Below are positions 1 to 9,300 of a stretch of 55,334 nucleotides of DNA, one piece after another. The first letter of the stretch is position 1. The number at the start of each line of letters is the position of its first letter. The stretch is from Rhodocyclus purpureus (GTDB lineage Bacteria; Pseudomonadota; Gammaproteobacteria; Burkholderiales; Rhodocyclaceae). The translations under genes were made by a program, and so were the position numbers. The stretch covers positions 1 to 55,334 of the forward strand of contig NZ_NHRX01000068.1 of assembly GCF_016653115.1 (NCBI RefSeq). The letters run 5' to 3'. Under the pieces are notes generated by a model. That model was given only the letters and a program-made list of their open reading frames with translations. It was not told where the DNA came from and ran no database searches.

Positions 1-567
1 TCGCCAAAGACCTCTATGGAAGCCTTGCGGCACTGCGCACGATCGAAAGGCTCCAGTAGTTCGGCGAACTCGTAGTAGCGCCGGCCCGGTACTGCGAGGA
101 TGAATTCAAGCGGCGCGCCGTGTTCCAGGCGCATGGCCGAAAGGGCTTCGAGGTTGTCCAGACTGAGCAGTCCGCGGTCGGCGATCAGAACGACGCGTCG
201 GATGCTCGGATAGCGTTCGAGAATCTTGGTGACGGTCGGCATCAAGGTGTGCGTCTCGCTCGCGTTGCCCTCGAAGACCTCATGGAACAGGGGCAAGCCT
301 TCCGCCGTCTGGACGAGGCCGAGCATGAATTGCCGGGCAATCAGACCTTCCTTGGCCATCCCGAACTGCCGAACATCATCCTTTTGCTCGCTCTGACCTT
401 CGGCCCGGATCGTGGCCATGTCATAAAACAGCACGGAAAGATCCTGATCGATCAGGGGGCAAAGCAGTTCAGCGACGAGCTTTTCGACGGCTTCGCGACG
501 ATCGATGAGCGCATCCATGGCGCGAAGCAGGTGGTCGTGACTGACTTGGCTGGCATTGAGGCCGGCG
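1..567 (-). pseudogene. DDE transposase fragment (IS1634/IS4-type), truncated at both ends
   Basis: Read on the minus strand, this part of a long open frame encodes a DDE transposase core. It has an LFYDMATI segment carrying the first acidic residue, a QFGMAKEG stretch, an LFHEVFEGNASET segment and a VVLIADRGLLSLDN segment with the second acidic residue, followed by FILAVPGRRYYEF. These match the IS1634 branch of IS4-like transposases as I know them. The C-terminal part, with the last catalytic Glu, runs off the window. The N-terminal part is missing because the frame is joined directly to a peptidase-like sequence at about 568. No terminal inverted repeat could be seen. The family call is from memory of motifs; transposase identity is secure, the exact family less so. 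Confidence 0.75.
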
Positions 568-1116
568 AGGATCAGCGGCAGCTCGGTCTGCTTGTCGAGC
601 TTCAGACCCTTCTCGTTCACCTCGCGGTTCATGTGGATGGCGAGGTTCGGCAGGCGCAGCAAGGGCTGGTCGAAGCGCAGCAGCCGCGTCCGTGGACCGG
701 CTTCCGAGTTCACGACGACCCGCCCGGCGAGGCTGAGATCGCGGTCGGTGAAGGTCGCGATGATCGGCCCGCCATAGACCTCGACCGCCAGCCGGAGCAG
801 CACGTCGCCACCGAGCGCCGGGCGCGGCTTGACGCGCAGCCCCGGCGAATCGGTGTGCGCACCGACGATGCGGAAGCCCTGCTCCACCAGCGGCTCGCTG
901 CCGACGACGAAGGCGATGATCGACGCACCGCCGCGCACGACGTAATGGCGGCTGCCCGGATTGAGCTGCCAGCGCTCGCCCTCGTCGAGCCGCACGAAGC
1001 CCTGTGCCGACAGGCGCTGCGCGCAGCTGGCGACGGCGTGCCACGGGCTCGGGCTCGCGTCGATGAAGTCGATCAGATCAAGCGCGGCGGCGCGGGCGGG
1101 CGGGCAGAGGGGACAT
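568..1116 (-). pseudogene. M18 aminopeptidase 5' fragment (ApeB-like), fused to transposase and frameshifted near the start
   Basis: The minus strand encodes the N-terminal ~165 residues of an M18 family aminopeptidase. Visible motifs are LDLIDFIDASPSPWHAV near the start, VGAHTDSPGLRVKP (the zinc-ligand His in HTDS), FTDRDLSLAGRV and LRLPNLAIHMNREVNEKG. Full-length M18 enzymes are about 430 residues, so over half is missing; at about 568 the frame passes without a stop into transposase sequence. The only nearby ATG (1116) reads into a stop after 12 codons, and the peptidase frame has no ATG or GTG upstream. One base lost from the GC-run at about 1085-1105 would join the two. It is therefore a broken gene, or an assembly chimaera with an indel. 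Confidence 0.75.
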
Positions 1117-1149
1117 GGGGGACTCGCGGGAGTTTTGAAGCTGAAAGTT

Positions 1150-1293
1150 GACCACGAAATGCACGAAAAAACACGCACGAAAAAACACGCACGAAAAAAC
1201 ACGAAATCATTCATCGGCTTCGACGCCGACGGGTTGGACAGCGAGCGACCGCCCCACTGTCTCGTTTCGTGACTTTCGTGTTTTTCGTGGATG
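1150..1293. repeat. CACGAAA-type repeat: 14-bp unit x3 plus inverted partner
   Basis: A 14-bp unit (GCACGAAAAAACAC) occurs three times head to tail at 1161-1202, preceded by the related CCACGAAAT. At about 1263-1293 the inverse complement appears (TTTCGTGACTTTCGTGTTTT, then TCGTGG). The block can thus fold as an imperfect inverted repeat around a ~60-bp spacer. It fills most of the gap between the broken peptidase and hipA (1117-1404); no gene is visible in that gap. I know similar CACGAAA-rich intergenic repeats from other proteobacteria, but the function is unknown. Confidence 0.6.
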
Positions 1294-1404
1294 AAGTTTT
1301 AAGCTTGTATCGAGAGGCAGCGGAGGCAGGACATTATCAGCGCCGCGGCGTTCAGGCGGAAGGGCGCCAACGCTCCTGCACTCGCCGGACCCGGCGGCGT
1401 CGCC

Positions 1405-2652
1405 TCACGCCCACGCACGTCGCTGGTCGAGCAGCGCCGGCCGGTCGATCTGCTGCGCGAGCGCATCGATGTCGGCAGCGCTCACCCCAGCCTCCCTGAA
1501 GCGCTGGCGCCAGTGCCCGACGACACCGGCGACGAGCCGGACGTCCTGCTCGGCCTCCTTCATCGTCAAGCCGAACTGCCCGCACTCGGACAAGGCGTTG
1601 GCCAGGGTCGAGTCGGCCCCGTCGCTGCCGACGCGCATCTGCTGGTAGCCGAGTGCCTGCCCCGCGGGGAGCACGTCGAAGGCCGGCGACAACTCGTACT
1701 CGCCCCGGTCGTTCATCAGCAGCGCATGGTTCTTTTCGTGGTCGTCGGTGTTGTCGATCAGGATGTTGAACAGCATCCGGCGAAACAGCTCGCGTCGCTG
1801 CAGCCGGCTGACGCCGCCGGCCACGGGTCCGCGCCGGCGCAAGAGTTGTGCGAGTTCCGGATAGCCCATCTCTTCGCCGGCAGCTTTCAGCGCGACGCAG
1901 GCAGAAAGCGCGTGCCGGCGCCGCCCATCTGCGCGATCGAAACGCCTGATGGCGACGGCGTGCCCGCGACCCAGATCGATCGGCCGGGTCGCGGCGACGC
2001 GGATTGAACATTCCGCGGCAAGGCGCATCGTCGCGTGCTCGATCAGCGGGCTGTCGGTCGTGTCGCCCTCCTCGCCGAACTTGAGCACCCACTGTGCCCC
2101 GTCCATGTCGAGCAAGGCCTTGGGCCGTGCCCCGCCCATGGTGACGCCGGGAGCGACCAGGCGCGCGAGCGCCGGCGCCACCGCTTCGCCGGCAATGACG
2201 CTGCGCACGACGCCCTCGATCGCCGTGACATCCCCGAGTTTGGGCAGCGATCCGACCCGCCGCGGCAGGTAGCGGTCGCGCGCGAGCGAAACACCGAGCG
2301 CGCCGAAGCGCTCGTCGCCGGCGAAATACAGGTACTCCATCAGCGACAGGCGCGCCGGTCGGTCGAGGTAGCGGATCACTCGCTCGCCCCAACGGTCAGG
2401 CCTGGCGTCGTCGACCGCGCCGGCGGCGACATCCTTTTCCGTGGGGATGAACTCGTGATCGAGCAGCGGCAGATCCTCGCTGAGCGGAAATCCTGCGGCG
2501 AGCCAGGTGGGCGAGTAGCGCAGCGAAACGCCACGCAGCGACCGCACCAGATGCAGGTCGCCGATGAGGACGGGCGCATCGGGTTGCCCCAGCCACCAGA
2601 GGTACAAGGTGTCGCGCGCTTCGTACGCGGCCTGATTCGGCGCCTCGCTCAC
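1405..2652 (-). CDS. hipA: HipA-type Ser/Thr protein kinase toxin
   Basis: A 415-residue HipA-family kinase, the toxin half of a type II toxin-antitoxin pair that in E. coli phosphorylates glutamyl-tRNA synthetase. The N-terminal HipA_N-like part contains FAGDERFGALGVS. The kinase part has a GGARPKALL phosphate-binding segment, WVLKFGEEGD with the lysine, AIRRFDR, the catalytic loop NTDDHEKNHALL and the metal-binding SPAFDVLP near residues 295-325. All expected catalytic residues look present. The start is GTG at 2652, chosen because it overlaps the hipB stop by four bases (GTGA), the standard hipBA arrangement; a longer open frame upstream lies inside hipB. Translational coupling and HipB autorepression are expected. 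The cellular target is not deducible. Confidence 0.88.
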   Translation of the reverse strand: MSEAPNQAAYEARDTLYLWWLGQPDAPVLIGDLHLVRSLRGVSLRYSPTWLAAGFPLSEDLPLLDHEFIPTEKDVAAGAVDDARPDRWGERVIRYLDRPARLSLMEYLYFAGDERFGALGVSLARDRYLPRRVGSLPKLGDVTAIEGVVRSVIAGEAVAPALARLVAPGVTMGGARPKALLDMDGAQWVLKFGEEGDTTDSPLIEHATMRLAAECSIRVAATRPIDLGRGHAVAIRRFDRADGRRRHALSACVALKAAGEEMGYPELAQLLRRRGPVAGGVSRLQRRELFRRMLFNILIDNTDDHEKNHALLMNDRGEYELSPAFDVLPAGQALGYQQMRVGSDGADSTLANALSECGQFGLTMKEAEQDVRLVAGVVGHWRQRFREAGVSAADIDALAQQIDRPALLDQRRAWA

Positions 2653-3029
2653 GGCTCGTCCTTTCCTGGCGATGCCGCCGCCCGGCGCATCCGCTCTTCG
2701 ATCGACGCCGGCTTGCGCACCGAGCGCAAGCGGGCGGCGCGGACATCGTTCTCCAGCGCGCCACGGTCGAATTCCGGCGCGGCGAGTTCGGCGATCGCCT
2801 GCGCGCGGCCGATCAGCCAGAGGGCCGTCGCATAGGTGCCGAAGGCCACCGAAGGATCGCCCTTTTCCATTCGCGCCAGCGTCGGCTCGGTGACGCCGAT
2901 GCGCTCGGCCCACAGCCGCCGTGCCTCCTTGCGCCGCTTGCGCGCGATGGCCAGGTTCTCGCCCAACTGCTTCAGTTGCGCGAGCACCAGCGGCGGCATC
3001 GAGCTGAGCGAGCGGGACTGTTTCGGCAT
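2649..3029 (-). CDS. hipB: HipB-type antitoxin / XRE-family regulator
   Basis: A 126-residue protein with an XRE helix-turn-helix at about residues 20-75 (LGENLAIARKRRKEARRLWA, then IGVTEPTLARMEKGDPSVAF). The C-terminal tail is basic (ARLRSVRKPASIEERMRR) and probably contacts HipA. It lies directly upstream of hipA and overlaps it by four bases. Antitoxins of this type bind their own promoter; the AT-rich stretch just upstream (3035-3080, containing TATATT on the minus strand) is the obvious promoter/operator zone, but I saw no clear palindrome. The XRE assignment is secure and the antitoxin role follows from context. Confidence 0.82.
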   Translation of the reverse strand: MPKQSRSLSSMPPLVLAQLKQLGENLAIARKRRKEARRLWAERIGVTEPTLARMEKGDPSVAFGTYATALWLIGRAQAIAELAAPEFDRGALENDVRAARLRSVRKPASIEERMRRAAASPGKDEP

Positions 3030-3260
3030 AAGTAGATGCTAGCAAAAAGCCGAAAAATATAAATCTATTTTCTTTCAGTGATCCAGGCTTGATTCACTCC
3101 CTTACGCTCGGGCTGAGCCTGTCGAAGCCCTATCGACGCCCGCTGTCGCCAATGCCCTTCGACAAGCAGAGGGCGCAGGGAAGATCAATATTCAAGGGCC
3201 GGGCTAACGGTCATGGCGAGTTGCGCCGCCCCGGAGCACTAAACGCGCTGATCAGCTGCC

Positions 3261-3380
3261 GTCATTGCGAGGCGCGCAGCGCCGTGGCAATCCAGTTCGT
3301 TTTCTGTCTCCTCGTCCTTGCCGGCCACCCTATACCAGCCCTACGCACTGGATCGCCACGCCCTACGGGCTCGCGATGAC
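3261..3380 (+). repeat. Dispersed palindromic repeat, copy 1
   Basis: A ~120-bp element starting GTCATTGCGAGGCGCGCAGC and ending GGGCTCGCGATGAC. The ends are imperfect inverted complements, as are the inner segments GGCAATCCAG and CTGGATCGCCA, so the element can fold into one long hairpin with a variable loop. Four more copies occur in the window, at 3424-3544, 28953-29084, 44527-44658 and 44733-44845. It resembles intergenic repeat families widespread in proteobacteria. No coding capacity is apparent. Confidence 0.85.
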
Positions 3381-3423
3381 GGTTACGGTCTCAGCCTCTC
3401 CGCATGCCCCCCCTGGCACTGCC

Positions 3424-3544
3424 GACATTGCGAGGCGCGTAGCGCCGTGGCAATCCAGTTCGTTCTTCCGTCTCCTCGCCCTTGCCGGCTACCCTATACC
3501 AGCCCTACGCACTGGATCGCCACGCCCTGCGGGCTCGCGATGAC
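3424..3544 (+). repeat. Dispersed palindromic repeat, copy 2
   Basis: Nearly identical to copy 1 and in the same orientation, 43 bases downstream. It starts GACATTGCGAGGCGCGTAGC and ends GGGCTCGCGATGAC. The loop keeps a CCCTATACCAGCCCTACGCA stretch shared with copy 1, which suggests these two derive from a local duplication. Confidence 0.85.
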
Positions 3545-3642
3545 GGGCTGCTGCTCCGGGGCCGCGCCTTTGCTTCCCTTCGCAGCTTCACCTTATCCGA
3601 AGTCAGCACGGACCGACGCCTGCCGACGGCGGGCGCCGGCCA

Positions 3643-6600
3643 TCAGGCCTGCGCCACACCCTTGCGCTGCGCCAGCAAGGTATACACCGTCGGCACGACG
3701 AAGAGCGTGAACAGGGTGCCGAGCACAAGTCCGCCGACGATCACCCAACCGATCGGCTGCCGGCTTTCGGCGCCGGCGCCCTGCGCGAAGGCAAGCGGCA
3801 GGGCACCGAGGACCATCGCGCCGGTGGTCATCAGGATCGGGCGCAGGCGCAGCGCCGCCGCTTCCGCCACCGCCTCACGCAGCTCGCGCCCCTGCTCCTG
3901 CAGCTGGTTCGCGAAGTCGACGATCAGGATGCCGTGCTTGGTGATCAGGCCGACCAGGGTCACCAGTCCGATCTCGCTGTAGACGTTGAGCGTGCCGCCG
4001 GAGAGGAAGAGCGCGAGCAGCGCGCCGGTGATCGACAGCGGCACCGTCAGCATGATGATCAGCGGATCACGGAAGCTCTCGAACTGCGCGGCGAGGACGA
4101 GGTAGATGAAGGCGAGCGCGAGCGTGAAGGCGATCGCGAGCGACGAGGACGACAACTTGAACTCGCGCGACTGGCCGGCGTAGTCGACCGCGTAGCCCGG
4201 CGGCAGCACGCGCGCGGCGATCTCCTCCATCGCCTGCAAGGCCTCGCCGAGCGTGTAGCCGGGTGCCAGGTTGGCGGTGATCAGCACCGCGCGGCGCTGG
4301 GCGAAGTGGTTGAGTTCGCGCGGGCTGACCGTCTCGTCGACCTGCACGAGGCTGGCGAGCGGCGTCATGCTGCCGTCGCGCGCGCGCACCTGGATGTCGC
4401 GCAGGTCGGCCGGCGTCACCCGCCCGGCGTCGGCGACCTGGACGATCACGTCGTACTGCTCGCCATCGCGCTTGAAGCGGGTCACCTGGCGGCCACCGAG
4501 CATCGTCTCCAGCGTCTGCCCGACCGTGTCGATGTCGACGCCGCTCGCCGAGGCCTTGTCGCGGTCGACGGCGACGGCGACTTCGGGCTTGTTGAGCTTG
4601 AGATCGGTGTCGAGGTTGGCGAGTCCAGGGTTCTTTGCCGCCTCGGCGACGATTTTCGCCGCGATCTCCTGCATTTCCGCGTACGGCGCCGAAGACAGGA
4701 TGACGAAGCTCACCGGCCGCTCGCGCGCTGAGAGGCCGAGCGAAGGCGGCTGCACCGGGAAGGCGAGCACGCCGGGGATGGCCATGAACTTCGGAAACAT
4801 CTCTTTGACGATCGCCGGCGCCTTGCGCTCGCGCTGGTCCCAGTCGGCGAGGCCGACGAAGGAAATCCCCTGGGTCACCGTCGGACTGCCGACCACCATG
4901 TTGTAGCGCTCGACCTCGGGCGTGGCGGCGTAGATCGCCTCCAACCGGCGCGCGTACCTGTCGCTGTAGTCGATGGTCGCGCCTTCAGGGCCGTTGAAGA
5001 TGCCGATCAGGATGCCGCGGTCCTCGACCGGCGCCAGCTCCGACTTGAGCGACTTGAAGAGGAAGACGCTGGCAGCCGCGACCAGCGCGAAGACGAGCAT
5101 GACCAGCCAGCGCCGGTCGAGCGCACGCGCCAGCACGCGGCGGTAGCCCTCGCCGAGCCAGCCGAGGAAGTTCTCGACCGCGCCCCAGGCGCGGCCGTGG
5201 CCCTGCTCGTGGCGCAGCAGGGCCGCGCACATCATCGGCGACAGGGTCAGCGCGACGAAGCCGGAGACGAGCACGGCACCCGCCAGGGTCAGCGCGAACT
5301 CGACGAACAGCTTGCCGGTGCGCCCGGTCATGAACGCCACCGGCGCATAGACCGCAGCCAGCGTGATCGTCATCGCGACGACGGCATACGAGATTTCCTT
5401 CGCCCCCTGCAGCGCCGCCTGCAGGCGCGGCATGCCTTCCTCGATGTGGCGGTAGATGTTCTCGAGCACGACGATGGCGTCGTCGACGACGAGGCCGATC
5501 GCCAGCACCAGCGCCAGCAGCGTCAGCGTGTTGATCGAGAAACCGAGCGCATACATGAGCGCGCAGGCACCGATTAGCGAGACCGGGATCGTCACCAGCG
5601 GGATCAGCGTCGCGCGCAGGTTGCGCAGGAAGAAGAAGATGATTGCCAGCACCAGCAGCACGGCCTCGCCGATGGTCGCAAACACCGACTTGATCGAGCG
5701 GTCGATGAACACCGACGAATCGTAGGAGATGTCGGCGCGCATGCCCTCGGGCAGCTGCTTGACGATGGTAGGCAGTTCGGCGCGCAGCGCCTTCGACAGT
5801 TCGAGCGGGTTCGCCGTCGCCTGCTTGACGACGCCGAGCGAGACCGCCGACTTGCCGTTGAAGCGGACGATGCTGCGTTCGGACTCGGCGCCGATGTCGA
5901 CGCGCGCCAGGTCGCGCAGGCGCACCGGGTAGCCAGCCGCCTCCTTGACGATGATGTCGCGGAACTGCTCGGCGTCGTTGAGATCGGTATGCGCGGTGAC
6001 CGAGAACTCGCGCTGCGCGCTCTCGATCCGCCCGGCCGGCAGTTCGACATTCTGCCGCCGGAGCGCCGCCTCGATGTCCTGCACCGTCAGCGCGTAGGCG
6101 GCCAGCCGCTCGCGGTCGAGCCAGACACGCATCGCGTAGCGACGCTCACCGTCGACGCGGACGTCGGCGGCACCGGGCAGCGTCTGCAGGCGCGGCTTGA
6201 CGATGCGGTTGGCGAAGTCGGTGACCTCGAGCGCCGAGTGCCGGTCGGAAGAGAAGGCGACGCGGATGATCGGATTGGCATCGGCCTCGACCTTGGCGAT
6301 CACCGGCTCGTCGACGTCGGCAGGCAACTTCTTGCGCACGCGCGAGACGCGGTCGCGCACGTCGGCGGCCGCCGAGTCGGGGTCGCGCTCGAGCTTGAAG
6401 CGCACCGTGATCTGGCTGCTCTCTTGGCGCGAGATCGAGGTGATGACGTCTACGCCCTCGATGCCGGCGAGCGAGTCCTCGAGCGGCTTGGAGACGCGCG
6501 ACTCGATGATCTCGGCCGAGGCGCCACGGTAGCTGGTCGACACATTGACCACCGGCTCGTCGATCTTCGGGTACTCGCGCACCGAGAGGCGCGTCCACGA

Positions 6601-6681
6601 GACGAGGCCGATCAGGACGACCAGGAGCGACAGCACGGTCGCGAAGACCGGGCGGCGGATGCACAGCTCGGAGACGATCAT
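3643..6681 (-). CDS. RND multidrug efflux permease (HAE1 family)
   Basis: A 1012-residue inner-membrane proton/drug antiporter of the AcrB/MexB superfamily, the usual length. The N-terminus (CIRRPVFATVLSLLVVLIG) is the first helix, followed by a periplasmic porter domain (about 40-330), helices 2-6 carrying the paired acidic residues in GLVVDDAIVVLENIYRH, a second porter domain (about 560-850) and the last helices. The ETIGVVTLVG-like region (EIGLVTLVGLITKHGIL) corresponds to the second-half GxxxD segment. It overlaps the stop of the adaptor gene by four bases, so the two are co-translated. No outer-membrane channel gene is in the window; a TolC-like partner must come from elsewhere. Substrate is unknown. 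Confidence 0.93.
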   Translation of the reverse strand: MIVSELCIRRPVFATVLSLLVVLIGLVSWTRLSVREYPKIDEPVVNVSTSYRGASAEIIESRVSKPLEDSLAGIEGVDVITSISRQESSQITVRFKLERDPDSAAADVRDRVSRVRKKLPADVDEPVIAKVEADANPIIRVAFSSDRHSALEVTDFANRIVKPRLQTLPGAADVRVDGERRYAMRVWLDRERLAAYALTVQDIEAALRRQNVELPAGRIESAQREFSVTAHTDLNDAEQFRDIIVKEAAGYPVRLRDLARVDIGAESERSIVRFNGKSAVSLGVVKQATANPLELSKALRAELPTIVKQLPEGMRADISYDSSVFIDRSIKSVFATIGEAVLLVLAIIFFFLRNLRATLIPLVTIPVSLIGACALMYALGFSINTLTLLALVLAIGLVVDDAIVVLENIYRHIEEGMPRLQAALQGAKEISYAVVAMTITLAAVYAPVAFMTGRTGKLFVEFALTLAGAVLVSGFVALTLSPMMCAALLRHEQGHGRAWGAVENFLGWLGEGYRRVLARALDRRWLVMLVFALVAAASVFLFKSLKSELAPVEDRGILIGIFNGPEGATIDYSDRYARRLEAIYAATPEVERYNMVVGSPTVTQGISFVGLADWDQRERKAPAIVKEMFPKFMAIPGVLAFPVQPPSLGLSARERPVSFVILSSAPYAEMQEIAAKIVAEAAKNPGLANLDTDLKLNKPEVAVAVDRDKASASGVDIDTVGQTLETMLGGRQVTRFKRDGEQYDVIVQVADAGRVTPADLRDIQVRARDGSMTPLASLVQVDETVSPRELNHFAQRRAVLITANLAPGYTLGEALQAMEEIAARVLPPGYAVDYAGQSREFKLSSSSLAIAFTLALAFIYLVLAAQFESFRDPLIIMLTVPLSITGALLALFLSGGTLNVYSEIGLVTLVGLITKHGILIVDFANQLQEQGRELREAVAEAAALRLRPILMTTGAMVLGALPLAFAQGAGAESRQPIGWVIVGGLVLGTLFTLFVVPTVYTLLAQRKGVAQA

Positions 6682-7982
6682 CGGCCCGACCCGGCCGCGT
6701 CGCGCGCCTTTCCGCCCTCCCCGCCGGCCGGCCTGGCGCTCCCGTCGCCGAGCACGCGCACCGGCACACCGTCACGCAACTTGAGCTGTCCGGCGGTGAC
6801 GACCTCGTCACCTGCCTTGAGAGAGGACACTGCTTCGGCCACCGATCCTGCCTCCGCTCCGGCACCGGATCCGGGTTCCAATCCGCCGACGATCTCGACC
6901 AGCCCGTCGCGGCGCAGTCCGGTCCGTACCGGCGTGCGCAGCGCCTTGCCCTCGACGACGCGATAGACGAAAGGTGTTCGCGCGTCGGGGACGATCGCTT
7001 CCTCAGGGACGAGCAGCGCGTCCTGGCGCTCGCCCAGTTCGAGCCTGACGCGCGCGAACAGCCCCGGCCGCAACTTGCCGCCGCGGTTGTCGAGCTGCGC
7101 GCGGCAGGAGAGCGAGCGGCCGCTCGCCTCGATCAGCGGATCGATCGCGGCGAGCGTTGCCGTGAAGCGCTGGCCGGGCAGCGCGTCGCTGGTCACGGCC
7201 AGCGTCTGCCCGCGCCGGACCTGGCCGAGATAGGCGTCGGGCAGGCGGAAGTCCACCTTCAGCGCAGAGATGTCCTCGACATTGACGAGGTCCTGCCCTT
7301 CCTTGACGTAATCGCCGACGCTGATCTTGCCGATGCCGACGACGCCGGCAAACGGCGCGCGAATGCGAGTCTGCTCGAACTTCGCCTGCGCCAGCGCCAG
7401 CGCGGCCTCCTGCACGGCGAGACTCGCTGCGGCGGAATCGAGTGCCTGCCGGCTGATGAAATTCCTGGCGAAGAGCTCCTGCTGCCGTTTGAAGGTCAGC
7501 TGCGCGAGGCCGAGGTTGGCCTTCGCCTGCGCGAGTTCGGCTTCCTGCAGCGACGCTTCGAGGCTGATCAGCAACTCGCCGCGACGCACGACGGCGCCGT
7601 CACGGAAGTGGATGGCGGCGATCCTGCCGGCCGTCTCCGGGCGCAGGATCACCGACTCGTTGGCGCGCAGCGAAGCGACCGCGCTCGCCACCAAGGGCAG
7701 ATCGATCGCCTGCGCGCGCGCCGTCTCCACCGCAACGGGCATGCCGCCCGGGCGTCCTGCTACCGGAGGTCCGCCGGCAGGCTTGTCGCCCACCGTCTGG
7801 CCGGCCGGGCCGGGAGGTCCCGAGGGCGCCGCGGGGCCGGCATCGCGCAAGGCGTAGTGCGCGACGAAGCCGAGAGCGAACAGACCGAGGCCAGCGAGCA
7901 CGCTGACCCATGCACGGCCGCGCCGGGGCCGCAGTGCCGGGACCGCTGGCGTGCTGCTGAGTTCGTCCGCACCCGGCATCAA
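6678..7982 (-). CDS. RND efflux periplasmic adaptor (membrane fusion protein)
   Basis: A 434-residue HlyD/AcrA-type adaptor joining the RND permease to an outer-membrane channel. A single N-terminal membrane helix (VLAGLGLFALGFVAHYAL) anchors it, followed by a Gly/Pro-rich linker. The first lipoyl half is around VILRPETAGRI, a coiled-coil hairpin spans about residues 145-200 (Ala/Gln/Leu-rich, KANLGLAQLTFKRQQELF), the second lipoyl half is RAPFAGVVGIGKISVGDYV, and beta-barrel and membrane-proximal domains follow. The C-terminal GSGAGAEAGSVAEAV insertion is unusual low-complexity sequence. It is first in a two-gene operon with the permease and lies 47 bases from the purM stop, on the same strand. 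Confidence 0.92.
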   Translation of the reverse strand: MMPGADELSSTPAVPALRPRRGRAWVSVLAGLGLFALGFVAHYALRDAGPAAPSGPPGPAGQTVGDKPAGGPPVAGRPGGMPVAVETARAQAIDLPLVASAVASLRANESVILRPETAGRIAAIHFRDGAVVRRGELLISLEASLQEAELAQAKANLGLAQLTFKRQQELFARNFISRQALDSAAASLAVQEAALALAQAKFEQTRIRAPFAGVVGIGKISVGDYVKEGQDLVNVEDISALKVDFRLPDAYLGQVRRGQTLAVTSDALPGQRFTATLAAIDPLIEASGRSLSCRAQLDNRGGKLRPGLFARVRLELGERQDALLVPEEAIVPDARTPFVYRVVEGKALRTPVRTGLRRDGLVEIVGGLEPGSGAGAEAGSVAEAVSSLKAGDEVVTAGQLKLRDGVPVRVLGDGSARPAGGEGGKARDAAGSGR

Positions 7983-8029
7983 CGAGTCCCCGCCAGCACT
8001 CGCGGAATCCGACGAGAATCAGACGAGAA

Positions 8030-9115
8030 TCAGACGACGATCGTCGCCGCTTCGCCTTCGCTGCGCGCCTCGATGCGGCCGATCAGCTGCGAGGGCTGGC
8101 CGGCGGCGGCGAGCACGGCCTGCGCCTCCGCCGCCTGCTCGGGGCTGACGATGACGACCATGCCGATACCGCAGTTGAAGACGCGGTGCATTTCGGCGTC
8201 GGCAACCTGGCCCTCGCGCTGCAGCCAGTCGAACAGCTTCGGGCGCTGCCAGGTCGAGCTGTCGATCACCGCCTTCACCGCCTCCGGCAGCACGCGCGGA
8301 ACGTTCTCGGTGAGACCACCACCGGTGATGTGCGCCATGCCCTTGACCGGCATGGCTGCCATCAGCGCCAGCAGCGGCTTCACGTAGATCTTCGTCGGCG
8401 CCATCACCGCGTCGGCGAGCGTGCGCGGCTGGCCATCGACTTCGTCGAAAGGCGCGTCGAGGTCGGGCTGCGAACGTGCGATGATCTTGCGTACCAGCGA
8501 ATAGCCGTTCGAGTGCGCGCCCGACGAGGGCAGGCCGAGGACGAGGTCACCGGCGACGATGTCGCGGCCGGTGATGATCGCCGACTTCTCGACGGCACCG
8601 ACGGCGAAGCCGGCCAGGTCGTACTCGCCTTCCGGATACATGCCGGGCATCTCGGCGGTTTCGCCGCCGATCAGCGCGCAGCCGGCGTCCTCGCAGCCGC
8701 GCGCGATGCCACCGACGACTGCGGCCGCGGTGGCAACGTCGAGCTTGCCGCAGGCGAAGTAGTCGAGGAAAAAGAGCGGCTCGGCGCCCTGCACCAGGAT
8801 GTCGTTCACGCTCATCGCGACGAGGTCGATGCCGACCGTGTCGTGGCGGTTCAGCTCGAAGGCCAGGCGCAGCTTGGTGCCGACACCGTCGGTGCCGGAG
8901 ACGAGCACCGGCTCGCGGTAGCGCTTGGGCACCTCGAACAGCGCGCCGAAGCCGCCGATACCGCCGAGGACACCTTCGCGCAGGGTCTTCCTGGCGAGCG
9001 GCTTGATGCGTTCGACGAGTTCGTCACCGGCGTCGATATCGACACCGGCATCACGGTAGGAGAGCGATTGAGGAGCGGAGCCCGCTTGCGCAGCGGATTG
9101 GAATTCCTGGGTCAT
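8030..9115 (-). CDS. purM: Phosphoribosylformylglycinamidine cyclo-ligase (AIR synthetase)
   Basis: A 361-residue PurM, converting FGAM to AIR with ATP in purine synthesis. [18 protein letters not shown] is the typical N-terminus. Other hallmarks are [25 protein letters not shown] (the ATP/substrate loop), [59 protein letters not shown] and [13 protein letters not shown]. The ATG at 9115 was chosen because it gives the family's N-terminus; the frame is open farther upstream, but that stretch looks non-coding. It is divergent from hda, the common arrangement in betaproteobacteria. Confidence 0.96.
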   Translation of the reverse strand: MTQEFQSAAQAGSAPQSLSYRDAGVDIDAGDELVERIKPLARKTLREGVLGGIGGFGALFEVPKRYREPVLVSGTDGVGTKLRLAFELNRHDTVGIDLVAMSVNDILVQGAEPLFFLDYFACGKLDVATAAAVVGGIARGCEDAGCALIGGETAEMPGMYPEGEYDLAGFAVGAVEKSAIITGRDIVAGDLVLGLPSSGAHSNGYSLVRKIIARSQPDLDAPFDEVDGQPRTLADAVMAPTKIYVKPLLALMAAMPVKGMAHITGGGLTENVPRVLPEAVKAVIDSSTWQRPKLFDWLQREGQVADAEMHRVFNCGIGMVVIVSPEQAAEAQAVLAAAGQPSQLIGRIEARSEGEAATIVV

Positions 9116-9300
9116 CGTGGGAGGCGTCCCGAGCAAGGCTGGCGAGTGATAGAATGCTGCCGCACACGCCGTGGCGGTTGAAGGCAGGCTGCAAACCTGC
9201 GATTCTAGCCCAAATGCGCCGCCGCGCCGAGGGCGACACCGCCGCCCATGAACCCTGCCACTCACTCGTCTTTGCAAACCTTCGCCGCCGACCGCGCCCG
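9116..9300. promoter_or_regulatory. Divergent purM / hda promoter region
   Basis: 185 bases between divergently transcribed purM and hda. A TAGAAT hexamer, a good -10 candidate for the hda operon, sits at about 9150-9155 in GTGATAGAATGC. No convincing -35 partner is visible. Confidence 0.4.

Larger units (their letters stand above)
3030..3642. other. Gene-free intergenic region with repeats
   Basis: About 600 bases without a convincing gene. The hipBA promoter lies at the left edge. At about 3105-3172 there is a GGCTGAGCCTGTCGAAGCCC element with a partial inverted partner (GCCCTTCGACAAGC), a motif common between convergent genes in proteobacteria. The rest holds two copies of the dispersed palindromic repeat listed separately (3261-3380, 3424-3544). 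Short open frames across the repeats appear in several phases at once and look non-coding. Confidence 0.7.

Noticed and set aside
120-1151. A plus-strand frame of 343 codons at the left end
   Set aside because: It is antisense to clear peptidase and transposase motifs on the minus strand.
1161-1202. Possible CRISPR-like array
   Set aside because: The units are contiguous 14-mers with no spacers and no cas genes nearby; a simple tandem repeat explains them.
3089-3982. Several short plus-strand frames between hipBA and the RND gene
   Set aside because: They are made of palindromic repeat sequence in different phases or are antisense to the RND gene; no codon bias or motif.
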